A stretch of 64,000 nucleotides of DNA. Source: Brevipalpus yothersi. Taxonomy: Eukaryota; Arthropoda; Arachnida; Trombidiformes; Tenuipalpidae. The DNA is taken from NCBI GenBank assembly GCA_003956705.1, contig QZCP01000040.1, positions 41,935 through 105,934 of the forward strand, in the 5' to 3' direction. Under the pieces are notes generated by a model. The model had not been told where the DNA came from, searched no databases, and worked only from the letters and a program-made list of their open reading frames with translations. Each line of letters begins with the position of its first letter. The stretch's first letter is position 1. Position numbers and translations under genes: made by a program. This document shows, piece after piece, positions 25,354-36,821 of the stretch.

Positions 25354-25380
25354 GTTGCTGTTGCTGTTGCTGTTGCTGTT
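25354..25380. repeat. (GTTGCT)n hexanucleotide repeat
   Basis: Four units of GTTGCT followed by GTT/GGTT-type repeats. It is the only clear hexamer array in the window. Confidence 0.9.
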
Positions 25381-25530
25381 GTTGGTTGGTTGATTGGTTT
25401 GGTGTTGTTGTTGCTTCAATTGAAAATTTCTTATGTCTAGCTAATATTTATATTTATATTATATGTATAGATGAACGAGAATGAGAAAAACGCACTTCGA
25501 ATCGCTTAACTTGCTATCAGATTGACAATG

Positions 25531-25556
25531 AGAGAGAGAGAGAGAGAGAGANGAGA
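25531..25556. repeat. (AG)n array with one undetermined base
   Basis: About 26 bp of AG/GA; base 25552 is N, an isolated ambiguous call within the repeat. Confidence 0.9.
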
Positions 25557-26138
25557 TCTTAAAAAGAGTTTTGGTTTAAGAGAGATTAATGAAGAGCACA
25601 AATGATAAGAAAAAAAGACAGTAGATGAGAGGAAGGTTGCTCAACAGTCAAGATCACAAGAAGAAGAGAAGAGAGAAGAGAGAAGAAAGATTTTTTGGGG
25701 ATAAAAAGATGATGAAATGAATTGGTAGTGCTTAGTCTGATACAATGATCATGACAATTGCTAACGAAAAAAAAATTTAGCTCAAAAAAGGGAGCATTTC
25801 AAAATACGAGCAAAACGATTGAGAGTGAGGTAACGATAGATGAGAGAGAGCGAAAGAAAATGAACGAAAAAAACGTATAAAATGATGAAAATTGAAACTG
25901 AATAATAATCTTTTAGAATTGGAAAAACAAGCGAAAAGGGAGAGAAAGGAAGAAATAAAAAACATTTACAAGCAGGAAGAATTTCAATGGAAATTAAAAT
26001 TGAATTTTTTTTCTTGATGCTGAATATATTACATTATAATAGTCTCTCATAATTTTGCCAAAATATTTACAAAAATAACTTTATAAAATGATTTATCGGT
26101 ATGTTTTTTAATGGCCACTGATGATATTCCGTTTGATG

Positions 26139-26785
26139 NNNNNNNNNNNNNNNNNNNNNNNNNNNNNNNNNNNNNNNNNNNNNNNNNNNNNNNNNNNNNN
26201 NNNNNNNNNNNNNNNNNNNNNNNNNNNNNNNNNNNNNNNNNNNNNNNNNNNNNNNNNNNNNNNNNNNNNNNNNNNNNNNNNNNNNNNNNNNNNNNNNNNN
26301 NNNNNNNNNNNNNNNNNNNNNNNNNNNNNNNNNNNNNNNNNNNNNNNNNNNNNNNNNNNNNNNNNNNNNNNNNNNNNNNNNNNNNNNNNNNNNNNNNNNN
26401 NNNNNNNNNNNNNNNNNNNNNNNNNNNNNNNNNNNNNNNNNNNNNNNNNNNNNNNNNNNNNNNNNNNNNNNNNNNNNNNNNNNNNNNNNNNNNNNNNNNN
26501 NNNNNNNNNNNNNNNNNNNNNNNNNNNNNNNNNNNNNNNNNNNNNNNNNNNNNNNNNNNNNNNNNNNNNNNNNNNNNNNNNNNNNNNNNNNNNNNNNNNN
26601 NNNNNNNNNNNNNNNNNNNNNNNNNNNNNNNNNNNNNNNNNNNNNNNNNNNNNNNNNNNNNNNNNNNNNNNNNNNNNNNNNNNNNNNNNNNNNNNNNNNN
26701 NNNNNNNNNNNNNNNNNNNNNNNNNNNNNNNNNNNNNNNNNNNNNNNNNNNNNNNNNNNNNNNNNNNNNNNNNNNNNNNNNNNNN
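26139..26785. other. Assembly gap (647 N)
   Basis: Run of N. The right flank is GT-rich (gtgtgagtgtgtgtgcttgtg), so a GT/CA repeat probably caused the break. It lies about 1 kb downstream of the Glut4EF stop and may contain its 3' end. Confidence 0.99.
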
Positions 26786-27772
26786 AGTTTGTGTGAGTGT
26801 GTGTGCTTGTGCTTGTGTGTAGGTGTAAACGGAATTCAAATGCCTAGAAGGCAGTAATTTTCAGTTTATGGTTAAACAAGTTCAGTTTTATCACTTTTTC
26901 ACATGAAATATTCAATGTTTCTCCCAAAAATTCTTGTCACAATCTTTTTTTCTCTGATTGAGGAAAAAATCACTCAATACAAGTGGAAAAAGTTTCCTCA
27001 TTCTAGATGAGCACATGTCCTGAGTCTCTTTAATCACAAATTTGCTGCACAAACTAAGGTGCTGAAAAAAGGTGAAAACTTTGCTATTGTTTTTTTCGAT
27101 AACAATTTCACTCCCTCATTCCAATCATCAATGCTCAAGTGTTGATCTCATGAAGTTCCTGTCAAACATTATGCTGATGATACAGATGCACACTATTGCA
27201 CTTGATGCACTCAGGTATCACATGAAGTTAATCAGTTATTGGCATCATTCTTTGACTGGTAGAAAGAGCATAGAATTGTGATGAAGATGGAGAAGTGGAT
27301 AGAGTTCCAATCTATTCATTAATGAATGTGGATGCTCATGTTTATAGTTCGAAGTTGATTGACGAAGTGGTAAGCTAGAATATCCAAAGGATTGGGTAGG
27401 TGCAAAATGAAAACAGTCCATCCACTTTGATAGAGTAAAATCTGATTGAACAGTGGTAAGGGTCAAATTATCTCTCTCTCTCACTGATGCCAGTCAGAGT
27501 AAGCTGATGTGAGCCTTTCTTTGGGATTCAAGTCAGCATCCGAGAAAGATGAAAAAACGATGGCATGATGAGAATTTTTTTAGTGAGCAGTAAACAGCAA
27601 AAACCGATTTGTGGATGAGAGAGAAAAAGAACGACAAACAACAGTAGTAGTGGGGGACAGTTACAAATGAGGTGGGATGAAGCATTGTCGAATCAACCAG
27701 AACGTAGTCCAAAAAATCACACAGTGATAGAGAGAGAGAGAGAGAGAGAGAGAGTGAGAGGAAATAATCACA
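26786..27772. other. Downstream flank of Glut4EF, probably including its 3' UTR
   Basis: Follows the stop codon on the minus strand. A GA array at about 27729-27755 lies just past the stop (CT in the transcript sense). The transcript end is not identified; a weak ATTAAA is at 27029-27034. Confidence 0.5.
27029..27034 (-). promoter_or_regulatory. Possible polyadenylation signal ATTAAA for Glut4EF
   Basis: ATTAAA on the minus strand, about 740 nt past the TAG stop. I saw no AATAAA on this strand between the stop and the gap at 26785. The hexamer is common by chance in AT-rich DNA and the true signal may lie in or beyond the gap. Confidence 0.15.
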
Positions 27773-28862
27773 CTAGTCAACAAAACGGGTGCAAGCCTTC
27801 TTCCACTTGCACTGAGTACACCAGGAATCCCGATTCTCCATTCCGTACACCTTACGGCACTTTCGTGTCTCGGTACGAGATCGTCGAGATGATGAAATGG
27901 TTGCCTTGGGTCCCTGGTGCAAAAGGCTAGTCCACTGGTGATTATGGTGATTGTGATGATTGTGGGAAGATGAGGTGGCTGGGGAGGATGATGAGGAGGA
28001 AGAAGAAGATGAATATCGTTTGCCTGATGGTGAGGTGGTATTACTTAGCCGCATCACTTTGGACGATAGGGTGCGAGGAGGTGAGAGATCAGAGAGACTC
28101 GAGGCCGAAGTAGATGGTGAAGATGAGGCAAGTAGGGATGATGCTTGGCTAAAATGATGCTGACCAATTATCACTGATCTACCACTGGTCAAACTTGTGC
28201 CACCAATCACACTACTACCAGCATTTGTACTAGCACTACTATTACTACTTGTGCCACCGATGCTGGGGGTGGCGGCAAACATTGAATGATCACGATGCTT
28301 GCTACTATATCGCTGATGGGCCAGCGAAATACCTGGAATATTAATTGGGCTTGAGATGACACTTTTACGCTCTGCGTTCATGGCATTTATTTGCTGTAAC
28401 AATGCTTGCTGTTCCTGTTTCATCTTGTATTCTGGATCCTCATGGGGTGGCCGAGCCATGTCCAAGTGGCTCCATGTGGGTGCTGATGATGAGCCGAAAA
28501 ATATTGCACTACTGTTATTCATTTGTGAACCCGAGTGTAACCATTTGTTAGTGATAATATTATTATTATTGGGGTGATGTCCATTGTAATGACCAGAAGA
28601 GTGACCATTGCCACTTGTTCCCACCCCAACACCACTGACACCAGTAGAGACGTTTGTGGGTGATGGGCTGAGATTAAATTGTGTTGTACTGTGGGGTGAT
28701 TCAACTGAGCTGCTTGGTGATGGTGGAACATGATCACTGTCACCACCACAATAACTCGATTGGCTGCTCATGTCCAATTCACAAGTGGCCACTTCAATTT
28801 CGTTGTAATAAAATTCTTCCTCATGATCATTGTATTCCTCATCACGAGGCAAATCAGGTCGA
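27773..28862 (-). CDS. Glut4EF: Glut4EF/ZNF704-family transcription factor, terminal exon with C-clamp
   Basis: Last coding exon, 362 residues plus TAG stop. It opens one base into a codon, after the acceptor ttcaacag. It starts with an acidic stretch (RDEEYNDHEEEFYYNEIEV) that in this family directly follows the zinc finger. A conserved block WSHLDMARPPHEDPEY follows at about residues 164-179 of the joined 396-residue partial protein. Ser-, Asn- and His-rich low-complexity sequence fills the middle, with a Ser run and an HNHHNHHNH run at about 316-343. The end is the C-clamp RKVYGMENRDSWCTQC, cysteines at 369, 382, 385 and 391 (C-x12-C-x2-C-x5-C), three residues before a Phe-Val-Asp terminus. 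The family (vertebrate SLC2A4RG, ZNF395, ZNF704; fly Glut4EF) comprises nuclear DNA-binding regulators, the C-clamp contacting GC-rich DNA. That role is inferred from family membership. Orthology to Glut4EF rather than another paralogue is likely because invertebrates usually carry one member. Confidence 0.93.
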
Positions 28863-29117
28863 CTGTTGAATGGGTGGAGAAAGGTGGGTGGAGAAGATGG
28901 GGCAAAAGGTGGAAGAGAGAGAAAGAGAATATCGATAGGGATGAATGAATGAGAGTGGAAAAAAATATGATTGATTATTAAGTGGTAGAGATGAAATAAA
29001 TGGAAGAGAGGATAAAAAGATGAAGTGAGTGAAAAAAATGGATGAATACAAGTAGACATACTCAAAATTCATCAGATAGTCTGGAAACATTATTGTGGGA
29101 AAATGATATGATTCAGA

Positions 29118-29176
<59 letters not shown>

Positions 29177-30070
29177 TCTTCCTCTCTCCTACTATCTGTA
29201 TTTCTTCCTCAAAATTGATGGTTATTCTAGGATGAAGGTATTGCACAAGGAATTTGCATTGTAAGTTTTGATAGTTCTAGTCCAGTGGAATGGTGATCAG
29301 TTTTGGGACTATACTTTCGATTTCTTCTCCCTCTCTCTTTCTCTCTCTCCTCCTTCCTCTATTCTATTCTGAGGGCCACTTCCATCAGTGATGACATGAT
29401 GATTCGTGGCTATGAATAATGATGAACGATAATGGGAACCATGAAAGAGATGGTGAATGATGAAGGTGTCTATACTTGATCATTGGAAGATAGCGAGAGA
29501 GAGAGAGAGAGAGGGAAAGAGAAAGGCTGGATGAAAAATTTTCGTTCACGTAGATATATATTCTCATATATTCGCATTGGAATTTTAATGAATGCAAAAT
29601 TAAAATACTCCTGATGAATATAAGTTCCATAGATATATCCATGTGTGTATGTGTAGACATACTTCGTCCATTCATGATTATCTTTTACAATGAAACTCAC
29701 TGACTTGTTCACATGTTCATGCTCTTGGCAGGATAAATATTATCATATTCAAATGTTCTCTCCACATCTTCGTCACTAGTGTTCATGATAGAATGAGCAA
29801 CGATCTTACTCTTCCATTTGAGAGCTTATATATATATACACACAGACCATCTATTTCTCTGGAATACTGAGTGATAATCATAGGGATATGTGTTGGTGTG
29901 TGTGTATACTTGCTTATGTCCATAGATATATACACAGACACACCGTAAAAGTTCTGAAGTATATGAATGGATGTTGGAGATGATGAATGATGACCATGAT
30001 CATGGACATACATAGAGGAGGAGGGGGGAGGTAGAAGGGATGAAGAGTAAGGAAGAGAGAGAAAACTTAC
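28863..30070 (-). other. Intron between the Glut4EF zinc-finger and terminal exons
   Basis: GT-AG intron of 1208 nt, donor gtaagt and acceptor ttcaacag. The codon split across it (GG|T) joins the finger exon to the terminal exon in frame. It contains a (CT)n array at 29122-29173 (GA in the sense of the gene), a shorter CT tract near 29325-29355, ATG/CAT-rich sequence and a GT-rich patch near 29890. The reading frame of the terminal exon stays open upstream as far as 29065, inside this intron, which makes a false N-terminus. Confidence 0.9.
29122..29173. repeat. (CT)n array inside the Glut4EF intron
   Basis: 52 bp of CT; the transcript would read GA. Confidence 0.95.
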
Positions 30071-30171
30071 CCAAGATGAACAATGCGAACATGTTTCTCA
30101 ATATCTTCACAAGCTTCACATTGATGTCCACATCCCGGCCATGTGCATTGGAAAACAATTCGAGTTGCACC
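30071..30171 (-). CDS. Glut4EF: Glut4EF/ZNF704-family transcription factor, C2H2 zinc-finger exon
   Basis: A 101-nt internal exon encoding 33 residues and two bases of a 34th (Gly). It is bounded by an acceptor reading attttcag and a donor reading gtaagttttc. It encodes the single C2H2 finger of the family: C-x4-C-x12-H-x4-H with Cys9, Cys14, His27 and His32 (ending KHVRIVHLG), plus two extra cysteines at 18 and 21. The exon starts in phase 0 and ends with GG, completed by the T that begins the next exon to give Gly. This independently confirms the join to 28862. The preceding exon must end on a complete codon. I did not find it: the family's N-terminal part is missing from what I can recognise, so the gene is partial here. 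Open reading of the frame beyond the acceptor into 30172-30252 is intron. Confidence 0.93.
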
Positions 30172-32942
30172 CTGAAAATTGTCCATAAAATTATTGATGA
30201 TGATACCAGAATAGATGATGGGCATGATGATGACGATAGTGATATGGGTCAACAGAGGATGAGGATGATATGGGGTGATGATGCCAGTGTATATGTGTGC
30301 GTGTGTGTGGATCAGTTGTTGTTGTTGATGTTGTTGTTACCAATGGATGGAGGCCGAAAAATAATGGATAAAAATACGAATGTGACCAGTGGACATGAAA
30401 AGATGTATGGGAAAAGAATGGAAAGTGAAAAAGACAAACGATACTGGATTAGTTTAAGTTTTTATCAGAAACAAAGTAATCTGCTTGATGCACGCTATAC
30501 AACAGCAATGACTTTTATCTTTTTACTCATTGCTATGATTTCCACTGAATTTAGCAACTGATTGTGTACCAAAGGCAACAGTGTATAAGTGTATGTGTGT
30601 GTGTGTTTTTGACAGCAAAAAGAGTATCTATGTGAAAATAATGGCAACTGAATGGTAAAGAGGTGATGAAGTGAAGTGAAATGACTGATAAATCTTGGTA
30701 AGAGTGTAGAAGAGAGGAGAAAAAAAATGGCGCCAAATGCTATAGATTAATTGCTTAATTTCATTTCCGATGAGCTTTATCACCGGAATAACAGCTTTTA
30801 CAGTCAGTCTCATCTTCTCTCTCTCTCTCTCTTTCACTCAGTTCATTTCTTTTAGCTTCACTAGGGAAAATCAACCATCATCAAGATAATCAGCATGATT
30901 GAAGTTACCTATGACATAGGGAGAGAGAGAGAGAGACATCTCGATTGATGAACAGTCTACGCTTTTAGGCGAACCCATCAGTGAAAAAGGATTGAAAGTG
31001 AGATGCAAATGATCAGAATAGATAGGCAGAATATTTTACATATCAAGTTTCCCGCACTATATTCCTAAGAGTTTCCACAGAATATTGCAATATCTGAACT
31101 CTACCGTTACCGGGAAGAGCTATATGATTGAAGCAGACCTCCAAAGCATCTGTATCTGGAAGATATCCTTGATTTTCTCTCTCTCTTTCCCAAATCAAGG
31201 CAAGTTAGTTATCAACGCCCCTTGAAGGCATGAAGCATTCCTTTTTGGCAACACACACACATACAGTGGATGGATCATTGATCAAATATAAATGAAAAAT
31301 TAACTTATCCACTAGTCTCTCGCTTTTGGCCTACAGTTCTCTTTACTATCATTTACTCCTTTACTTCTCTCTCTCTTTCTTTCTTTTATTATCTTCTCCG
31401 GATGCAAATACTTGATTTGCTAATACATTGTTCTAAACGGTGAGCTTTATTGCCTTTAGGGCGTATTCCTCAATTAAGCTGATCAAAGAGGACCTCCAGG
31501 CATTATTCATTTGCATGAAAAGCCGGTTGAACATGGATATATGTATATAACATATTCACGCATTTATGTGCATTATTCCACATTATACAAGCAGCAAATT
31601 GATGGAATAAGCTTGGAACTTTTGTGCCTTCAGAGATATCCATGATTGGATATCTTATTTCTATTTATCTATTACTCTTTCCAAGTCCCTTGATGGAGGT
31701 CAAATGGTCAGAATGCGGTGGAAGTGAATCAGTATAGTCTTTCAGGGCAAGAGAGAAAGAAAGAAAAAGAGAGATCATGAATTGCATATGAAATTGAAAT
31801 CATAAAATATTCTGCGGTAAGTCAATCACCAGTCGAGAGCAATATGTGTAGGGAAAAATTATATTCCCATAGGTATTGGTTCTGGATGCCCAGAAGGAAA
31901 TTGACTGGACATGTATATGTACACACACATAGCTTTTGCAACTTATGGATTCCAAGGTTTTGTCATCTCTGGGAATATTGAACCCTCCAGGACAATCGAG
32001 TATAGAGAGAGAAAAAGATTTTGTAGAAGTAGGAAAGAAATTATTTCAATCGATTTTGGTTTCAAATTTTATACAATATGTATCAATTTTCCAATACAAC
32101 ACATACACACATCATACACACATTAATAATATCGACTAAGTAATTTTTCAATTGTCTTCCTGTTGAATAGATGAAGAGAAGTGGATCCTATCGATTGGAC
32201 TATCCACATGAATACATGAAGGACAAACCTTGTGAATTTTGAAATTTTGTTTCTCTTTTACACTTTCATTTTACTTTACTTTACTTTCATTTTCTTTCTA
32301 TTGATGGACTCTAAAAGTCCAACATTTGATCGGTTTATCTTTGCATACAGCTAAATAAATGACTCTTCAATGAAAACATTTCGCTTTCGAAATATACTAA
32401 TATATGCATAAACATACACACTATGTGTTGAATAGTAATCAAGGGTGAAAGAAAAAGAATTTCGAACTCCTGATGTGAAATGATAAATGAGAATATATAT
32501 AAACACACACACACATACAAACACATGACAATCGATGAGATGGATTTCAAATCTGGTTAGCAATACAATTGAATTTGAGAAAATTTTCACATGAGCCTTC
32601 CAGCATCAGACAGTAGAGAAAAAAAAGGAAGAAGAAGAGAATAGCAAAAGAGAGAAAAAGATAGGATAAAATTGTCATCATCATTGTCACCACTATTGTG
32701 ATGATGAAGGTTTATTTGGATAACTCACAGTCGATATCAGTCACAGATATATACAAGTATATATACTAACAGGTTATCATCATCAATTTGGTAGGGAATA
32801 AAAAAAGAATTCAATGTACTTGTGTGTGTGTTTATTAAATTGTTTCCACCCATTATTCTGACAGTATATTAGAAATTTTTCACTCACTTTTTGATTGAGA
32901 ACATTGAATGATAGAGAGAGAGATGGATAGATGGAGAGAGAT

Positions 32943-32977
<35 letters not shown>

Positions 32978-33573
32978 ATTAATTCTTTTCAATTCCTAAG
33001 TTACTCCTCTCATTCAGGCAACTCATATATTTGCCAATCCAATGATGATGACAAGGACAACATTCGAGTAAAGAAAGACAATTGTGTAAACATGCTGGCC
33101 TGTAGGATTCCCGCCTCCATTGAGATAGACAGAATACATACACACACAAACACATAGACATATATACCCGACAATTCATCATAAAGTCGATACAGTATCG
33201 AAGTAGAAAAGGTGTGTTTATGTCTATTGATGAGATATACATGTATACATGTATATTCTCTTCCTCTCTCAATCAACTCATGATAGAAGAGATGGATACA
33301 ATTTGATAACATGACTTGGATGTGTGTGTATGTATTTGAATATAGCTATACAGTCTCGTGTCCCCATTAGCTTGCTTGTGTGTCTGAATCCAGTAGAAAT
33401 CAGCTGTTTACAGCCACTGGACGAGATAATGAGAAAACAAGAAGAAGATGAGGTTGTGAGATGATAACAGGAGAAATAAAATGAAACCGCAAGTCAACTT
33501 CTTAGGAGAGAGCATTTCATTGATAAAACACTTGGATAAGTTAACATAAAGCCTAGATAAGAATGAGACTTAA
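30172..33573. other. Probable upstream intron of Glut4EF
   Basis: Starts directly upstream of the zinc-finger exon, so at least its beginning is intronic. It contains GT/CA dinucleotide patches near 30280-30310, 30590 and 32510, and TTTAC repeats near 32266-32287. No further Glut4EF exon recognised. Confidence 0.5.
32947..32976. repeat. (GA)n array
   Basis: 30 bp of AG, preceded by GATA/GATG-type repeats. Confidence 0.93.
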
Positions 33574-33969
33574 TTCATCCAAAAAACAAGAAGAAAAAAA
33601 TACTTAGATCTTGGAATAGATCAGAAGAATCGAGATTATAAGCAGATTTCTAATGGAATCAAATGGAATCAAATGGTCTCCGAGCACTTCGATGCTTCCG
33701 AAGTTCAGTATATTTCGAAAAATCATTTTCGCATTCGTCGAAGTTAGAAAAGATGTGCTCGATATTGTCTCAATGGAAGGTTGATGATCATAGAAGAAAC
33801 GTTTATTGATAAATCATTTGTGATCATGGCAAAGCTGACATGTTCAATAGTGCTCAGACATTCTATTTCGCCTCCTGATATGCCCATAAATACTGAGAAA
33901 CACCGATTTAAACCTCGAAAAAGTTGCAACATCAACAGTTTTCATTTCAAACTTTTTTTCTCTCGATAA
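33574..33969 (+). pseudogene. Decayed open frame with weak P450 C-terminal resemblance
   Basis: One reading frame, open apart from a TAG at 33745-33747. Before the stop it has HFDASEVQYISKN. After it come ARYCLNGR, then SFVIMAKLTCSIVLRHSIS, then a Pro/Arg-containing tail (FKPRKS). In CYP4-type P450s the order is FDP-x-RF, the GPRxCIG haem loop, FAxxExK…VLRHFxI, then LRPR. The order and spacing here are suggestive, but the haem-loop glycines are not conserved and the helix upstream is absent. The SEHFDAS motif also recalls the end of a THAP finger, a competing weak match. Either way it is not an intact gene. Confidence 0.2.
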
Positions 33970-36380
33970 TCCTGTTGATACATTCAAAGAGTTTTCCCAA
34001 CTTTTTTGAAGTTGAATAGGAAAAAAATAGGCTAAGCTCCAATTTTTGGAAGGTGTCAAAAGATTTACTTGCGCAACTTACTCCCTACAACTATCACTTT
34101 GACAATATATTGTACACTATTGGCATTCTGTAATCTGATAAAGTTCTGGATAGCCCAAAGGCAAGGTATCAGCCTTGAGCTTTGATATGTGTATATTTGT
34201 GTGCAACAATAGTCCACATTTTCCAAAATACAAGACACCCTTGATGTTTAAACATACCCATATGGATATGTATATGTGCATATTGATAAAAGAAGAATAA
34301 AGTTATTATATTATAATATTAAGGGGTGAATAAAGTTGATAACGAAAAAGAATGCATGTGTAAATACACAATAGTGTCAGTATGTATTCCATCCAATAGA
34401 GGTATAACATATACATTGATCATCTTCCTCCCACCAAAATGATTGACTCTATTTGACAAGAGCTATGGAAAGTAGCCTACTCTGACACTGTTGGAACTAT
34501 GAATATTCATTTTACATATTGAATATATCTATTCATTGAATAGCCATCATATGCACATACACACACACCACCCACTGATCACTGACGCCCTTTCCACTCA
34601 TATATGTACATGTATATATATATACTTTCACCATGCATACAGTGTACAAGGTATGGTGTATTTTGTTCATTGAAAGATGAAGGCGGATAAATTTTTCAGT
34701 ATTCAGTATGTATATGTGTGTGTCTGTATACACATGATGATGGAAATCCTGGTGATATATATTCACATGTACATCTAACATGTTGCTGCTGAAAAGTGAA
34801 AACGGAGGGCAAAGTGAATGGGCTTAGAAAAATTGAAAGTTTACCTTTCCAAGAAAAAAAAATGCTTTTTTCTCCTCTTCTATCAATGAATAGATGGCAT
34901 TTTGAAGTAAACATTCTATTTCATCATCATTCCAGGAACTCAGCATACATATAGATGTACATGCATGTGGACTATACCTCATCTACTTCCTGTTCCATCT
35001 CTGGTTGTGTTCACAGTTCTTCAATCAAAAATTTTGAAATTTTCAAGATGACGAGAAGATGCCCTTGCTTCAATAAGAAATGAGGATTCTTCTTTCGAGA
35101 ATGGCATTAGTTTTATGGGAATACATTTGTTGAAAAAGGGAAAGCACACTTATGGTCAATCTTCTTCTATCAGACTTCTTTAACAAATCTATTTCATTCG
35201 AGAAGAAAGTAATGAAGAGAAAGAGAAAGAGAACGAATTCTGTTTGAATTTTCGATTCATGATTGAACGAAGAGTGTTGATATTTTCTTTCATGATTTCT
35301 ATCCTGTTTTATATTTTTGAGCTCCATTTCTAGGTTTAAAAGGCTCCAAATACATAAAATATTGCTGCAAAAAAGGGGGGGAATATCGTCAACAAGCTCA
35401 AGTCTTCAATGAACTCTCCTCTCTCTTTGACACCTCATCAGCATCCATACGGTGCGTATAATGTATACATGTTATGCATTTGTGTTTGAGTAGCAAGTTA
35501 ATGCAAAAAATCAAAGGCTTCCTTCTGCAATCAAGTGCATATAGCCGAAGTGGTAGCCTTTTGAGTTCAAAGTTCGTATTCAGAGGTCCTCGAGAAATTG
35601 GAGATAAACATTTGCGTTAACGAGCATGTGAAGGGCAATCAGGCTCGTTATGTGCATCTATTTACCATTTTCAATGGTATCGCATAATATCAGAATCGAG
35701 AAGCAGAAGGAGGAGGTGATGGAGGTGGTGAATGGGAAGAAGTAAAACTTTTACAAGCATACTATACTTTGTAGTGTACAAGTAGTTGGGCAAAATTTTC
35801 CAGGTTTCTCTCTCTCTCTCTCTATGGGAAGTTTACTTATTTATTCAATAAACTAAATCATGTGGCAGCAGCAATATTCCAAGAGCCATAGGGAAATGAA
35901 GCCCTTGCATGATTACTTTCATGTCACTTCTTAATCATATACAGTCTCTCAAATATATTCTCTCTCTATTTCACTATTCCGTTCTCGATGGGGTTGCTTG
36001 GAGGGATCAAAAGAGGTATGTATATGCACAGGAAAAATTTGGTGATACACTTTTTTGGGCCTATGTACCATGAATTCATGTGTATAGTGTTCCAATAGTT
36101 TATATTGATAAAACAAACTGTTGATTGGCAGCTGGATTGGTGAGAGCTTGCTATTACAGTTCTCATATAGAGTGCCTGAAAAAAACCAAATAAAAAGAAT
36201 TGTGTGTATATGGATCATCAATTGCCGTTATGTATTGATGAGGTGTATCCGGAGGGAAGGAAGGATATTTATATTCTCTTCTTTTTTTTGATCATGAATT
36301 GTTTTTTATTTATGCACTAATATTGGCCAATTGAATTTGCTTGATTCCCACACACCTTCATTCCACCCATTTTTTCTGTT

Positions 36381-36426
36381 ACTTCTCTTTTTCTTCCTCT
36401 TCTTCTTCTTCTTCTTCTTCTTCTTC
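36381..36426. repeat. (CTT)n array
   Basis: TTCTTCCTCTTCTTCTTC…, an all-pyrimidine tract with about eight CTT units. Confidence 0.9.
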
Positions 36427-36796
36427 ACTCATTCCGCCACCCATCATCAACTATTATTATGTAAACCATACTTCACCAAGATCTATGGCAACAAATTCAT
36501 TTTGGATGCAAGAGAACAAAAAAAAGAGAAACTTGTGAGAAAGGTGAAAATTGTATGTGTACTGAGGTAACAGTATATACACACTTATACAGCTATTGAA
36601 GTAATATTATGCACGTTACTCTATAATTATCAGCATTCCTAATCACCACTTGAATTGTATTTCTGATTAGACCATAGGGGAAAATTAGAATAAAGATTGA
36701 GAATATAAGATGGGCTAACATTTGAGATGGAAAGAGAGAGAGAGAAGAAGGAAACTTTGGTGATGGATGAGTGAATCTTATTGCCATTCTTTTTTT

Positions 36797-36821
36797 CTCT
36801 CTCTCTCTCTCTCTCTCTCTC
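36797..36821. repeat. (CT)n array
   Basis: 25 bp of CT. Confidence 0.93.

Larger units (their letters stand above)
23388..26138. other. Non-coding stretch before the first gap
   Basis: An array-free part to about 23.9 kb, then a 67-bp GA array, purine-rich AGAAG sequence at 25.07-25.7 kb, a GTTGCT hexamer repeat and AT-rich sequence up to the gap. No supportable gene. Confidence 0.55.

Noticed and set aside
26108..26857. Frames of 230-250 residues across the first gap
   Set aside because: Almost entirely N.
27960..28157. Acidic plus-strand frame (DDEEEEEDEYR…)
   Set aside because: Antisense shadow of the Ser/His-rich part of the Glut4EF exon; acidic because it reads the complement of Ser codons.
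28863..29065. N-terminal extension of the Glut4EF terminal exon beginning MSMSTCIHPFF
   Set aside because: It is the intron read in frame; the acceptor at 28863-28864 and the split Gly codon fit the finger exon exactly.
30040..30561. 173-residue plus-strand frame over the zinc-finger exon
   Set aside because: It overlaps the finger exon in antisense, is rich in GATGAT-encoded Asp, and shows no motif.
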